Assembly: GCA_905250025.1 (NCBI GenBank)
Contig: CAJNOJ010000139.1
Span: 62,001-126,000, forward strand
Length of the DNA stretch: 64,000 nucleotides
Origin: Adineta ricciae
Taxonomy: Eukaryota; Rotifera; Eurotatoria; Adinetida; Adinetidae
Direction of reading: 5' to 3'
In this document: in pieces, positions 13,301 to 29,997 of the stretch
Position numbering within the stretch: the stretch's first letter is position 1
Layout of the letters: each line of letters starts with the position of its first letter
Translations under genes and position numbers: made by a program
The notes under the pieces: generated by a model
The model's input: the letters and a program-made list of their open reading frames with translations, nothing else
What the model was told of the DNA's origin: nothing
Database searches by the model: none

Positions 13301-16300
13301 ATATTTCAAGTTCGCCTGCCACTTGGTGATAATCAAACATCCTTACTTCATTTGATTGTTGATATTCGAGATGAACTAGACTGTATTACACAGTACAACA
13401 TTTCTTCTGTAACTGTGCTCGCTGATTCAGCGGCTATTATCAGTCTAGTGAATGATATTCAACATTCACCGACAAGAAACCCGATTATTCAATTGCTCGC
13501 AAGTGGAAATCAAAATGTAGTCGGACAAGTGATTACTTCAGTCTCACTACAGTTTAATCAAATGAATAATGAAAATCTTGATCAAGCAATCTCAAGTATA
13601 CTTTTATAATTATAATAAACTTCAACTTATTTTAGACTTTTTTTCAGACGGTGTTCCGATGGCAAGCATCGTCATTTCATCATTAAACAGTCTGCATGAA
13701 CAACAGGTAATTTTCTCCTCATATGAATCTTCTTGTTTCACTTATTTGAAACTGATAGTTATCAATGTCATTGAATCAGTCAGCATTGGACGAATACAAT
13801 AAGGAACTAAATTCTCGCGCAGCTGCACGAGACTATCTCATCAGGTTCACACCACAACTATTAATAACAACAGTGAATCACATCAAATTACAAGCATCAA
13901 CATTAGCGCAATTAACCCAAGCAACCAATGAACTGACAAGAGAAACTTTAGTAAAAAATTTCAACTTTGCATCTTTCTTCGCAAATTTTATCTGAATTTA
14001 GAAAACGGCTTCTAACCGATGTTATCAGTTAGCATTGACTTTGGAATCCATGAAAGAAAAAACGTCATACGACGATGTACAACAAGCTTCCCTTGATCTT
14101 TTTCAATGTGCAGCGAATCTTTTGAGCGTGAGATTCTTTCGAAATAAAGATAAAAGCTAACGTTAGTGTATCTAGGCTGTTAATGGACCGTTGCAACAGC
14201 GAACAGCCATCCTCAATTTAGATTTTGATCGAGGCACGAATTTTCCCGATGATTATGATACGAATCTTGAACTTGAATGGGCTAAGCTAAGTAAATCACT
14301 GCATTCCATTCCATAGTATCTGTATGAGAAAATGTTCAGGTCTATTTGCTGATGGCGATGATTTTTCGTGGGAAACGATACAAAAGAATCGAAATCTATA
14401 TTATCAAAAACTATTGGCTAAGCAAATCAGCGATGATATGACCAAGTTGATTTCGTTATTAACATCATCACTGAACATCAATTTGAATGTTGGACAAGAT
14501 TTCAACATCTCCACAGCACAGATATTGATGTCATTGGAAACAAAAGTTAGTCAATCACTTTCATCTTCATATACAAAACAAATCGGATATGGGCAAGTTC
14601 AACTTCCAGATAATTTCAGTTCTTATCTTGGCGCAAATGAAAAAATCTCCATTCGGGTAAGATCTATCTTCTCAATGTGCTCTCTAAAACGAATGGTTTT
14701 AGTCCATGATGCAACCATTGGCTTCATATGGTAATTCCAAATTATCATTCAACACAAATCTATCAAGATCATTATCATTTTCAATTCTTGATCAAAATCA
14801 AAATGAAATTCCCATCCGAACACCCACTAATCACTCTATCAAGTTGATCATTCCTCGTGATCCCAATCTTCTCATTCCATCAATGATTTTGTATAATGTC
14901 ACTTCGATGAACTCGACACCTCATAATCTCATTTTCAACTATCATTATTTGAATCTCTCTTCAACACTTCCCACTTCGGTCCACTGGCAGATTCAACCAT
15001 TGAATATAGCTGTTGCTTATCTGTTCATCTATCGATTTGATCAAACACCACAACTGAACAGTTCCACGAACGACCTCGATGGATGGACACTTTTCTGTCC
15101 TAATGACTTAACGAATGAGAGTATTTACACATATTTTGTCGATAATCAACGTACTGCTGGTCATCAATCAGTGATATTTGGTCTCCGAGAACTGAATGAA
15201 ACAGAAATGGGTCAACGATGCTTGAATATATCGAAGGAGAATCTTCCGATTACAAATGAACCATTTCATTTTACATCGAATTATCAATTGAGAGCTTATA
15301 CATCGGGTTGTTACTATCTGGACGACGACCAACAATGGAAATCCGATGGGTTATTGGTTGGATCACCAACCAACCTTTATCAAACAGAATGTCATTCAAC
15401 GCATTTAACAACTTTTGCAAGTGGTTTTGTTATTTTTCCTAAAGCGGTCGACTGGAGTTATGTGTTTGCCAATGCTGATTTCATGAAGAATAAAACTGTG
15501 TACTTGACGGTAATTTGTGCTTCTGTGATTTACATTATTTTGATCGTTTATGCACGTTACTATGACAAAAAAGACGTTGAAAAATTGGGTGTAACAATTC
15601 TAGCTGACAATCGCAAAAAGGATCAATATTTCTATCAGATCATCGTATTTACCGGCGGTAGAAAAAACGCTGGGACGAAATCGAATGTACACTTCATCTT
15701 ACACGGAAACGATGATCAAACTCGGATTCGAACATTGGCTGATTCTCATCGTCGGATTCTTCGGCGAAGTGGCGTTGATTCATTTCTCATGAGTGTTCCC
15801 AAGTCCTTAGGACTATTGAACTGTGTTCGAATTTGGCATGATAATAGTGGCAAAGGCTCATCGGCATCCTGGTTTTTGAAGTATTTAATTGTTCGTGATC
15901 TACAAACAATGGAAACGTTTTATTTTATTTGTCAACGATGGTTTGCTGTTGAGAATGATGATGGCAAAATTGAACGTGTCTTGCCTGTGGCAGGCGAGCT
16001 CGAGACACGTCAATTCTCATTCGTGATAACCAAGCGAACGTATCATAGCATTTCCGATGGTCATTTATGGTTTTCAATCTTCTCACGCCCACCATCGAAT
16101 CAATTCACTCGCGTTCAACGATGTACATGTTGTTTCGTTCTTTTCTTTGTTTCCATGTTTCTGAATATTATGTATTATGATTTATCAAATGAAGCAAAAT
16201 CAACAAATGCATCAAGCATATCATTTGGTTCGCTTTATATATCTCCTCGACAGGTATGTCAGACTATAATTACTCGTCGATTGTTTTTTCTATATGGATA

Positions 16301-18856
16301 TTCACGTTTAGGTTGTTATTGGTATTATTGTGGAATTCTTTGCTTTTATTCCAAGTTTGCTGCTTGTTCAGTTCTTTCGACGACTTCACTCCCGTCGCAA
16401 ACGACTTTCACCCGTTCGAAAAGCTCTATCGCAAGTTACGGGATCCCTTCAAGATAATCCTGATCGAAAGTCACCATTAACCTTTCCGTGGTGGTGTATA
16501 TTCATAGCTTATGGTTTATGTGTAACACTAGTTAGTCTTTCGATCCTATTTATCATAGCTCGTGGCATTGAATTTGGTGATACAAAGACACAAAAATGGC
16601 TCACATCGATATTAAGTGGCTTCGTTTCCTCGATTCTCTTCACTCAACCATTGAAAGTAATACGAGACTTTGTTATCGATTTTCAATGAATTATACGCCT
16701 TTTTTCACGCTTTAGATCGTGGTAATGGCGATCTTCTTCACTTGTTTTTGTCGAAAATCTCAGAAAGATCGCGAAGCAAATGAATTCCTGGATGATGATC
16801 AGATTGGTTTAGAAGCAGATGAAGACTATTTTCACAAAACTGAGGTTGACTTTTTAGATATCTTTCAATATCGATAGCGATAGATGATGTTATTTTTAGA
16901 AGAAGTCGATGATTGCTCGTCCATCTTCGATTCGTCCTGGTCGTTTGAGTGAAGCTGACCTCATTCATCTTCGTCAACAACGTCTGAAAGAAATTCACAT
17001 GTGGACAGTCATTCGAGAAATTTTGATGTATATATGTTTCATCTCCGTTCTCTACGTGATCGTCTATTCCAATCCTTATTCAAATGCATTCCTACAAGCC
17101 AATCATCTACGAAAATATTTTCTCAATTCAAGACAGACTGACCTAGATTTGACAAAAGTTTGTTTTCTTCTTCTCAACTTTCATTCTATCTTAAGTATAA
17201 ATTGATTGTAGGTGTCGACGATTGATGAGTATTGGCAATGGTTGGAGAGTAGCTTTGTTGAAAATCTTCGCGCACAAAAGTGGTACAATGGCGACCCACC
17301 TCGCAATCTCAGCGGTTTTATCAATGATAAATCTCATCGATTAATTGGATGGGCAACCATGCGACAACTACGTGTCAAATCCGAACAGTGCCGAATAGTT
17401 TCGACATGTCACGCCGATTATAGTTTCTTCAACGAAGATAAACATTCATACACGCCAACATGGCTTAATGAAACATTGCGAGTGTCCGATTCGCCGGTTG
17501 AAAAAGCATTCACATACCAATCTAGTGATGAACTCGATACATTTATTTATGCTGGAAATTATGCAAGTTATGGAAGTGGTGGTTATGTGTATGAATTTCG
17601 TGGTGGTTTCATAGATGTTCAGAATAATATTTCTCGACTCCATGCACTTAGATGGATTGATGAAAAAACACGAGCTGTGATTATTCAGCTCACTCTTTAT
17701 AATCCAAATGTTCGGTTGTTCACAGCTGTGACAATCCTGGCCGAATTCTTATCATCAGGTGGAGTGTTCACTTCAGCTCGATTTGAGCCAATTAGCTTTG
17801 ACGGTAATCGATTCTTATTTTTGGTTCGGAAGTTCAGTTTTCTCTGTTTCTTGTAGCATTTGTATCACGTTCTCAATTGCTTTGCACTATTATTTACATG
17901 TTACTGGTAGTTTATTTCATGTGGATTGAGTTACGATCATTCATCGAGTTGAAAAGGAAATATTTCTGTCAATTCTGGTCTTACGTTCAACTTGGACTGA
18001 TTGTGTGTTCCTGGACAAGTGTTGGTATCTATACTTGGCGCTATAACGAATGTCAACGAATTGGTCAATTGTTTTCTGAAACCAACGGATATGTTTACAT
18101 TAATTTGCAATTCGCATCGTATGTCAATGATCTACTGACATATCTATTGGGTTTTTGTTGTTTCTTCGGTACAATTCAGTTGATTCGATTGTGTCGTTTC
18201 AATCCACGCCTGTGTTTGTTTGTTCATACGCTTCAACACTCAGCGAAAGAGCTACTATCGTTTATGTTGATGTTTGCAATTATGTTCATGTCATTTCTTT
18301 GTCTATTTTATTTGCTGTTTATGTCGCAGCTGCCGGAATGTGCAAGTCTGTTAGGAACAGCACAAATGTTATTTGAAATGACATTGATGAAATTTGATAC
18401 ACATGACTTGAGTGAAGCTGCAGCATTTCTCGGTCCATTCTGCTTTAGTTTATTTATTGTGTTCGTGGTGTTTATTTGTATAAGTATGTTTTTATCAATC
18501 GTTGCTGACAATTTTCGTCGTGTAAGAGCAACTCTTGATGACAAAAGTGATGGAATATTTTCATTTATGTTCGAACGATTTCACCGGTGGACAGGTAGAG
18601 CAAATAGGGTTGGATTTTGATCATAGGAAAACGTTTATTTAGGTTGGAAGAAAATAACAGAAGAAGAAGACATGAATGCTGAAAGAAATCAACGATTGAG
18701 TGGACAGTATTATCATCCGGCTGACATGTTGTCAAAAAAGATTGATGAATTACTATATGCACTTGATCGAGTATGTAACCTTTTGAATTTGAAATTCTAA
18801 AGTTTGTTGATTTTGATTATGAATAGATTTATATGGATCAAACAAGAAAGTTCTAA
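10399..18856 (+). CDS. Polycystin-1-like receptor-channel, full-length allele (haplotype 2)
   Basis: Complete gene. Exon 1 (10399-10474) encodes a signal peptide; exon 2 starts at 10536. Domains: D8C (10547-10960), Thr-rich repeat stalk of 12 units (11289-11684), REJ (about 11810-13460), GPS with HLT (about 15300-15430), TM1 (15490-15555), PLAT (15630-15995), TM segments at about 16115-16190, 16315-16400, 16490-16570 and 16600-16750, another TM near 17015-17070, the extracellular TOP/polycystin domain (17210-17800, with a W-x-D-E-x-T-R-A motif), and the polycystin cation channel block (17877-18540). A cytosolic tail rich in charged residues follows, and two short last exons end at TAA 18854-18856. 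Introns are mostly about 50-60 bp. The architecture is PKD1-like with its own channel domain. No disruption was found at the junctions I checked; I did not check every one. Confidence 0.88.
11289..11684 (+). repeat. Coding minisatellite, 33-bp units (12 copies), mucin-like linker of polycystin
   Basis: Twelve tandem 11-codon units with L/P-P/S-T-T-K-L/I-Q-T-T-x-x consensus. Some form higher-order repeats: the pair ending in Q-T-T-A-D followed by L-P-T-T-K-L recurs. The last two units match the last two of the 6-unit allele at 2892-3089, so the difference lies in the upstream and middle units. Confidence 0.85.
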
Positions 18857-19200
18857 TCATTTATTTGAAACGCTTTCGTGATTAGATATTTTCCAAACTA
18901 ATAAAATCACTTCTTCGTAGACAAAACTTTCTGTTTCGAAGACAACCGAAACGAAGATATGAGTGAAATGTATTTTATATTCTATATCTTCGCATCCACC
19001 CTTCGAGATGGACTTGGTCAATCTTATGATAACCATAATTAGCCTTTCACATTTGAAATGATTGTTTATTTGAGATGGATAAATATAAATGAAAAGGATG
19101 AGGTGAAAGCAACGTGTTTGATTAAAGTTCATCGTTCGAACCAAAGCCACCGAATAATTTATATTTGATGAATGTCTGTTGATAGCTATCTTCAAAAGTT
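18857..19200. other. Convergent 3' intergenic region (haplotype 2)
   Basis: About 340 bp between the polycystin stop and the stop of the discoidin-like gene on the opposite strand. It should contain both polyadenylation regions. It is conserved with 21556-21877. No gene is seen. Confidence 0.5.
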
Positions 19201-19352
19201 TTAATAGCCATAGAATTGTATTTCAGAATACTGAACGGAATCATCTGATCCACGTTTCAGAGTGACGAGAAAGCGATAACTTGTATAACTAATTGAGTTG
19301 TTGACACATTGTCTTGTTGCACAGTCATATCTCGCCGGAGACACTCCTAGAC
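19201..19352 (-). CDS. Discoidin-like membrane protein, last 50 codons only (haplotype 2)
   Basis: Matches the C-terminal end of the gene at 21878-23469, through the SVQYSEIQFYGY terminus, and is cut by the join at 19353. Only the end of the galactose-binding-like ectodomain is present. Confidence 0.85.
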
Positions 19353-19353
19353 N
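19353..19353. other. Single-N contig join
   Basis: The left side is the discoidin-like gene. The right side is transposon sequence whose first 60 bp (19354-19413) equal 8886-8945 exactly. Confidence 0.9.
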
Positions 19354-19413
19354 TAAAATTCTGATAATGTTCGATGGAAATACAGAAAATGTTTTGTTTT
19401 TAATCATACAACA

Positions 19414-19554
19414 CAATTAGAGGTATGTGTGAACATAAATCAGTAAGATCCGATGCGAATTGATTTATAACTCACGCATTTCGAACTGTAAATTAGATGA
19501 AAAAGATGATATAAATACTACATTTTCTGAGGTGACGCGTTACGCGTTTAAGCC
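19414..19554. mobile_element. Right part of the intronic transposon (continues from 8276-8945)
   Basis: Ends in ACGCGTTTAAGCC, the inverted partner of GGCATAAACGCG at 8276, followed by GATATC (19555-19560), the second copy of the 6-bp target repeat. It lies in the same polycystin intron as the left half. Confidence 0.7.
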
Positions 19555-19589
19555 GATATCTTTCAGCATCGATAGCAATAGATGATGTC

Positions 19590-21555
19590 TTTTTTAAGAA
19601 GAAATCGATGATTACTCGTCCATCTTCGATTCGTCCTGGCCGCTTGAATGAAGCTGAGCTCATTCGTCTTCGTCAAAAGCGTCTGAAAGAAATTCACATG
19701 TGGACAGTCATTCGAGAAATTTTGATGTATATATGTTTCATCTCAGTTCTCTACATGGTCGTCTATTCCAATCCTTATTCAAATGCATTCCTACAGGCCA
19801 ATCATCTACGAAAATATTTTCTCAATTCAAGACAGGCTGATTTAGATTTGACAGAAGTTTGTTTTCTCCTTCTCAACTTTCATTCTATCTTAAGTATAAA
19901 TTGATTGTAGGTGTCGACGATTGATAAGTATTGGCAATGGTTGGGGAGTAGCTTTGTTGATAATCTTCGCGCACAAAAGTGGTACAATGGCGACCCACCT
20001 CGCAATCTCAGCGGTTTTATCAATGATAAATCTCATCGATTAATCGGATGGGCAACCATGAGACAACTACGTGTCAAACCCGAACAGTGTCGAATAGTTT
20101 CGACATGTCACGCCGATTATAGTTTCTTCAACGAAGATAAACATTCATACACACCGACATGGCTTAATGAAACATCGCGAATGTCCGATTCGCCAGTTGA
20201 AAAAGCATTCACATACCAGTCTAGTGATGAACTGGATACATTTATTTATGCTGGAACTTATGCAAGTTATGGAAGCGGTGGTTATGTGTATGAATTTCGT
20301 GGTGGTTTCATAGATGTTCGGAATAATATTTCTCGACTGCATGCGCTTGGATGGATTGATGAAAAAACACGAGCTGTGATTATTCAGCTCACTCTTTATA
20401 ATCCAAATGTTCGATTGTTCACGGCTGTGACAATCCTGGCCGAATTCTTATCCACAGGTGGAGTGTTCACTTCAGCTCGATTTGAGCCAATTAGCTTTGA
20501 CGGTAGTCGATTCTTATTTTTGGTTCGGAAGTTCAGTTTTCTCTGTTTCTTGTAGCATTTACATCACGTTCTCAATTGCTTTGCACTATTATTTACATGT
20601 TACTGGTAGTTTACTTCATGTGGATTGAGTTACGATCATTCATCGAGTTGAAACGGAAATATTTTTATCATTTCTGGTCTTACGTTCAACTTGGACTGAT
20701 TGTGTGTTCCTGGACAAGTGTTGGTATCTATACTTGGCGCTATAATGAATGTCAACGGATTGGCCAATTGTTTTCTGAAACCAACGGATACGTTTACATT
20801 AATTTGCAATTCGCATCGTATGTCAATGATCTACTGACATATCTATTGGGTTTTTGCTGTTTCTTCGGTACAATTCAGTTGATTCGATTGTGTCGTTTCA
20901 ATCCACGCCTGTGTTTATTTGTTCATACGCTTAAACACTCAGCGAAAGAGCTACTATCATTTATGTTCATGTTTGCAATTATGTTCATGTCATTTCTTTG
21001 TCTATTTTATTTGTTGTTTATGTCGCAGCTGCCGGAATGTGCAAGTCTGTTAGGAACAGCACAAATGTTATTTGAAATGACATTGATGAAATTTGATGCA
21101 CATGACTTGAGTGAAGCCGCCGCATTTCTCGGTCCATTCTGCTTTAGTTTATTTATTGTGTTCGTGGTGTTTATTTGTATAAGTATGTTTTTATCAATCG
21201 TTGTTGATAATTTTCGTCGTGTAAGAGCAACTCTTGATGACCAAAGTGATGGAATATTTTCATTTATGTTGGAACGATTTCAGCGGTGGACAGGTAGAAC
21301 AAATAGGGTTGGATTTTGATCATAGGAAAACGTTTGTTTAGGTTGGAAGAAAATGACAGAAGAAGACATGAACGCTGAAAGAAATGAACGATTGCGTGCT
21401 GGACAGTACTATCATCCGGCTGACATGTTGTCAAAAAAGGTTGATGAATTACTATATGCACTTGATCGAGTATGTAGCCTTTTGAATTTGAAATTCTAAA
21501 GTTTGTTGATTTTGATTATGAATAGATTTATATGGATCAAGCAAGAAAATTCTAA
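19590..21555 (+). CDS. Polycystin-1-like protein, C-terminal channel part (haplotype 1 allele, continues 2002-8257)
   Basis: Corresponds exon for exon to 16900-18856 of the full allele. It contains the cytosolic KKS-start exon with a TM segment (about 19605-19870), the TOP/polycystin domain (19911-20500), the channel TM block (20576-21240), the charged tail exon starting near 21343, and a final short exon after a 54-bp intron ending at TAA 21553-21555. The acceptor before the first exon is AAG rather than the TAG of the other allele. The ion channel block has the features of the PKD_channel family: several TM helices, a long hydrophobic pore region with LPECASLLG, and a final helix ending in VVDNF. 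Physically it belongs after 8257. Confidence 0.87.
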
Positions 21556-21877
21556 TCATTTATTGGAAATGCTTTCGTGATTCGGTATTTTTCAAGCTAA
21601 TAAAACCACTTCTTCGAAGACAACCGAAAAAAGATATGAGTGAAATGTATTTTATATTCTATATCTTCGTATCCACCCTTCGAGATGGACTTGGTCAATC
21701 TGATAACCATAATTAGTCTTTCACATTTGAAATGATTGTTTATTTGAGATGGATAAATATAAATTACGAAAAGGATGAGGCGAAAGCAACATGTTTGATT
21801 AAAGTTCATCGATCGAACCAAAGCCACCGAATAATTTATATTTGGTGGATGTCTGTTGATAGCTATCTTCAAAAGTT
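21556..21877. other. Convergent 3' intergenic region (haplotype 1)
   Basis: Allelic to 18857-19200, with a small deletion. It holds the 3' ends of polycystin and of the discoidin-like gene. No gene is seen. Confidence 0.5.
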
Positions 21878-23469
21878 TTAATAGCCATAGAACTGTATTT
21901 CAGAATACTGAACGGAATCATCTGATCCACGTTTCAGAGTGACGAGAAAGCGATAACTTGTATAACTAATTGAGTTGTTGACACATTGTCTTGTTGCACA
22001 GTCATATCTCGCCGGAGACACTCCTAGACCAGTAAATCCATTATATATAAGAGTCCAACTTTTACCTAACGTGAGATTAGCTCCTTGTTCATTACTTCCT
22101 TCTAACGTGATTCGNTGTATTTCAGAATACTGAACGGAATCATCTGATCCACGTTTCAGAGTGACGAGAAAGCGATAACTTGTATAACTAATTGAGTTGT
22201 TGACACATTGTCTTGTTGCACAGTCATATCTCGCCGGAGACACTCCTAGACCAGTAAATCCATTATATATAAGAGTCCAACTTTTACCTAACGTGAGATT
22301 AGCTCCTTGTTCATTACTTCCTTCTAACGTGATTCGTATTGGGTCACGTCTCACCTGATCATTGGCTACACAGATTTGAAATGCTTTCACCATTGACAAA
22401 CCTCTTTTCAACGTTAAATAAAAGCCAGTATTTAGACCACATTCATCATTTCCATATCCATTATTAATACATGAGCCGAAGTTCAAATATTTCGTTAAAG
22501 TGTTGTTGTCAATCGCATTTTCCGGTCGTTCTGCTGGGGGATAATTGCCGACTGTTGAACCTGCTGTTGAAGCTGTACTATCAGCGCCCATAGTCGTATT
22601 GTACACGCCATAGATACTATCGTTAGGATGGATCAGTGCGATGAGATCTATCAAAGAAGAGAAACCGACCACTGCACTTGGTTAAATAAAAATTATTTAC
22701 AAACTCACCTGATATTTGAACAGAATTCATTCGCATAATTTGGACTTTCTTCGGACCTTGACTGATGATTGAAAACTTTCCTGTTCTATTTGAATGATAT
22801 GTTGTAACTACCAAAATATACGTTACAAATGACTGAAGCGTCAACTGAATTTGAAATTGTAAAACATCATCTGCAATATCATCATTTTCTTGCAGAAGAT
22901 TTTGACAAGGCATCAATGGATCAAATTCATTATAGTATAGATAACCATACGTATCAATACTACTAACGCTAGTAAATGTATAGTTTCCACTCATTGATAT
23001 ATTTATCATTAATGCTTCATAGTAGAGTTTTCTTGATGACATTGTTGAGTAGAATACTTTGCTTTGATGTGTTAGCTCACTCATATAGTCGTATGATAAA
23101 TTAGACGATGAGTTAAAACTGGTTGCTATAGAGAAAGAATGAGTGAAGTTTTCATATTTTGAATGAAATCGATTTGTTTTTGTCATGGATACATACCAGT
23201 GGTGGATATAATTGTATGGTTGGTGCCGGATAGTAGTTCATTACTTCTTTTTAATACCAATGGTAAAACAATGACTATGGTTATAATACATGCAAAAATA
23301 GTGCTCATCGCAATGATCGACAGCATCTTTTTCCATGAACTGTGTATTTTAAAGGAAAAATCATGTTAGTATAGATTCAAGTAGATATATTTTACTTTTC
23401 CGTTGTTTTCAATTGATTTGCGGATACAGAGACAGGCTCAGTTTTCATAGTAGATGGCGTTTGACTCAT
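21878..23469 (-). CDS. Single-pass membrane protein with discoidin-like ectodomain
   Basis: Four exons fit in frame: 23469-23396 (short cytosolic N-terminus rich in Ser/Thr), 23339-23197 (TM helix, SIIAMSTIFACIITIVIVL), 23125-22709 (Asn-glycosylation-rich ectodomain) and 22671-21878. The last exon has an F5/8-type or galactose-binding-like pattern with PPAERPENAIDNNTLTKYLN and paired cysteines. Type II topology is inferred from the TM position. The last exon is corrupted by the join at 22115: 21894-22114 is repeated as 22116-22336, so the true exon lacks one of these copies. It converges on the polycystin gene. The fold suggests carbohydrate or lipid surface binding; the ligand is unknown. 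Confidence 0.75.
21894..22336. repeat. 221-bp direct duplication around N 22115 (unmerged contig overlap)
   Basis: 21894-22114 and 22116-22336 are the same 221 bp, separated only by an N. The length is identical to the duplications at three other joins, which marks it as an assembly overlap and not a genomic tandem repeat. Confidence 0.92.
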
Positions 23470-24603
23470 CTATATCAAAAACAGAATGATTTCAGAAACA
23501 AAAGCTAGTATAGATGCATTGTTAAAATTATCACGTATGATACGATGTTGGACTAGTTGCTCACACTACTCATACAATAAGATGTGAATTCAAATCTGCT
23601 AGTCATTGGGAGTATAAGAGAAAACTATGAATGTTTTTCTGAAAACATTTTCTTTTTGGCAGTACTCTGTGAGCCAGGAGAATAACAACGCAAGCTATGC
23701 TTCTCTTTCAATATTTTAAGTGATATCACGCTTCACGAAGTAGAGTAGTGCGCAAATGAGTTTGACTTCAATTGTCCTATTCATAAAATCTGTAAACGAT
23801 GAAGTTCTATCTAATTTTTATGATGATTAAAACGGGATTAGAGCGACAACGTTACTGGGACAGAATAATAAATATTATAATAATTTCCTAGAAATGAAAT
23901 ACTTCCTCGACACACACAATCACGGACTATTTTACCAAAACTCATTCAACAAATGTCGATTCACCGAAGATTAGGCATTCGTACACACGATTTTTTAAAA
24001 TGTTTTAATAGATAACAGCTTTAAACAAACACAATCATAACGGATTAGTAGTCAATAGGCTTTTCGTGCCGTCTTTCAAATATCCTCACTTACTTCCATG
24101 TTTGTTTGCAAGAGAAACAACAGTTCATTAAACCTGGTGACTACACAATAAAACTAAAGAAGTGAATATTCTTCTTTCTTTTAGATTGGAAAAAGTTATT
24201 ACTTAAAAGTGCAAAACCAATTTTTGTGTAGATGTAGTTACTAAAATTGAAACCCTCTCTTGTAAATGAGTATGAGAAGATGCTATTGTTTGTTTCTAGG
24301 GCGAACCTTCCAATCTTTGTTAAACGCTCTAGAAAACAGCATCTTAACAAAAAAGACGGGAAAGTAAATCGAACATTATATTATTAATGCTAAACCGAAA
24401 TAGTAATGTTGTGCACAATAGTGCGGTATGCCCGTACAGATATGTTGTCAAAAGACGTTTGTCTTTGTACAATATCGTAAATTTTCTTCTCCAAAGAAAA
24501 AAGATAATTGGCTGAGTTTAAAAAAATTATAAGAAAAAACTAAAGTCAATACTTATTTAGTTTCTATAAGCAAACCAAAATTTTCTTCGATCTCTTTGGA
24601 ATA
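23470..24603. other. Intergenic region without recognisable gene
   Basis: About 1.1 kb upstream of the discoidin-like gene. An AG immediately before its ATG (TTGATATAG) suggests an intron in the 5' UTR. Short open frames exist on both strands (for example 24141-24350, minus), but they lack homology I can recognise and are not supported. Confidence 0.4.
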
Positions 24604-25046
24604 TTGGACCTGGATATTTTCATTTGCTACGATGTTTGTTTTCTTTTCTTAACTACGTCAATCGTCTTTCTTCACTAGTCATATGTAATATTCGCGGTTC
24701 AAAGATGCTTCTACATGGCAAGGCAATTTTTTTCATCGGCAATAACAGAAAATTAGTTTTCATGCAATTGTATAACTCTGAGGACAAATGAAAGGCTCCG
24801 CACAATACTTTTACTTCCTTCAACNTTGGACCTGGATATTTTCATTTGCTACGATGTTTGTTTTCTTTTCTTAACTACGTCAATCGTCTTTCTTCACTAG
24901 TCATATGTAATATTCGCGGTTCAAAGATGCTTCTACATGGCAAGGCAATTTTTTTCATCGGCAATAACAGAAAATTAGTTTTCATGCAATTGTATAACTC
25001 TGAGGACAAATGAAAGGCTCCGCACAATACTTTTACTTCCTTCAAC
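24604..25046. repeat. 221-bp direct duplication around N 24825 (unmerged contig overlap)
   Basis: 24604-24824 recurs as 24826-25046 after a single N. Same length as at the other overlap joins. The underlying sequence is noncoding as far as I can see. Confidence 0.92.
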
Positions 25047-25384
25047 ATTTCAAAGCAGCATCTTTTTAGCTGCATAACTTAGATACTTCAAGTTCTTATA
25101 TACGTTCAGAATCGCATGTCATTCGCTATTTCGAAAAGAAGAATGTTGACACTGCTGAAATATTCAAGAACAGAGCTTTTTTTTCTAGATCCGGTTTTCA
25201 GATTAACCATTGTTGAAACATATTGCGCATCGACGCACTCGAATAAAAAGTATGTATTCTTCTTTTTCGGCAGATTCCAAGAACGAAATAATGATCTGTC
25301 AGGTTGCATCGATTCTCAATTGAATATTTCTAAAAGAAATTTGTTACACTAAAAAATCTCAGCGATGTTCTTATCGTTGGTTGA

Positions 25385-28652
<3,268 letters not shown>

Positions 28653-28725
28653 CATACGGACTTTATTACAAGAAATATATCACTTTGTCTGTGCTGCTGA
28701 ATCTATTTTTGAATGGAACTAATAA

Positions 28726-29997
<1,272 letters not shown>

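Noticed and set aside
1-18856. True tandem duplication of the ART-polycystin block
   Set aside because: The copy boundaries fall exactly on single Ns, and the outer parts share an exact 60-bp overlap with each other, which fits haplotype interleaving better.
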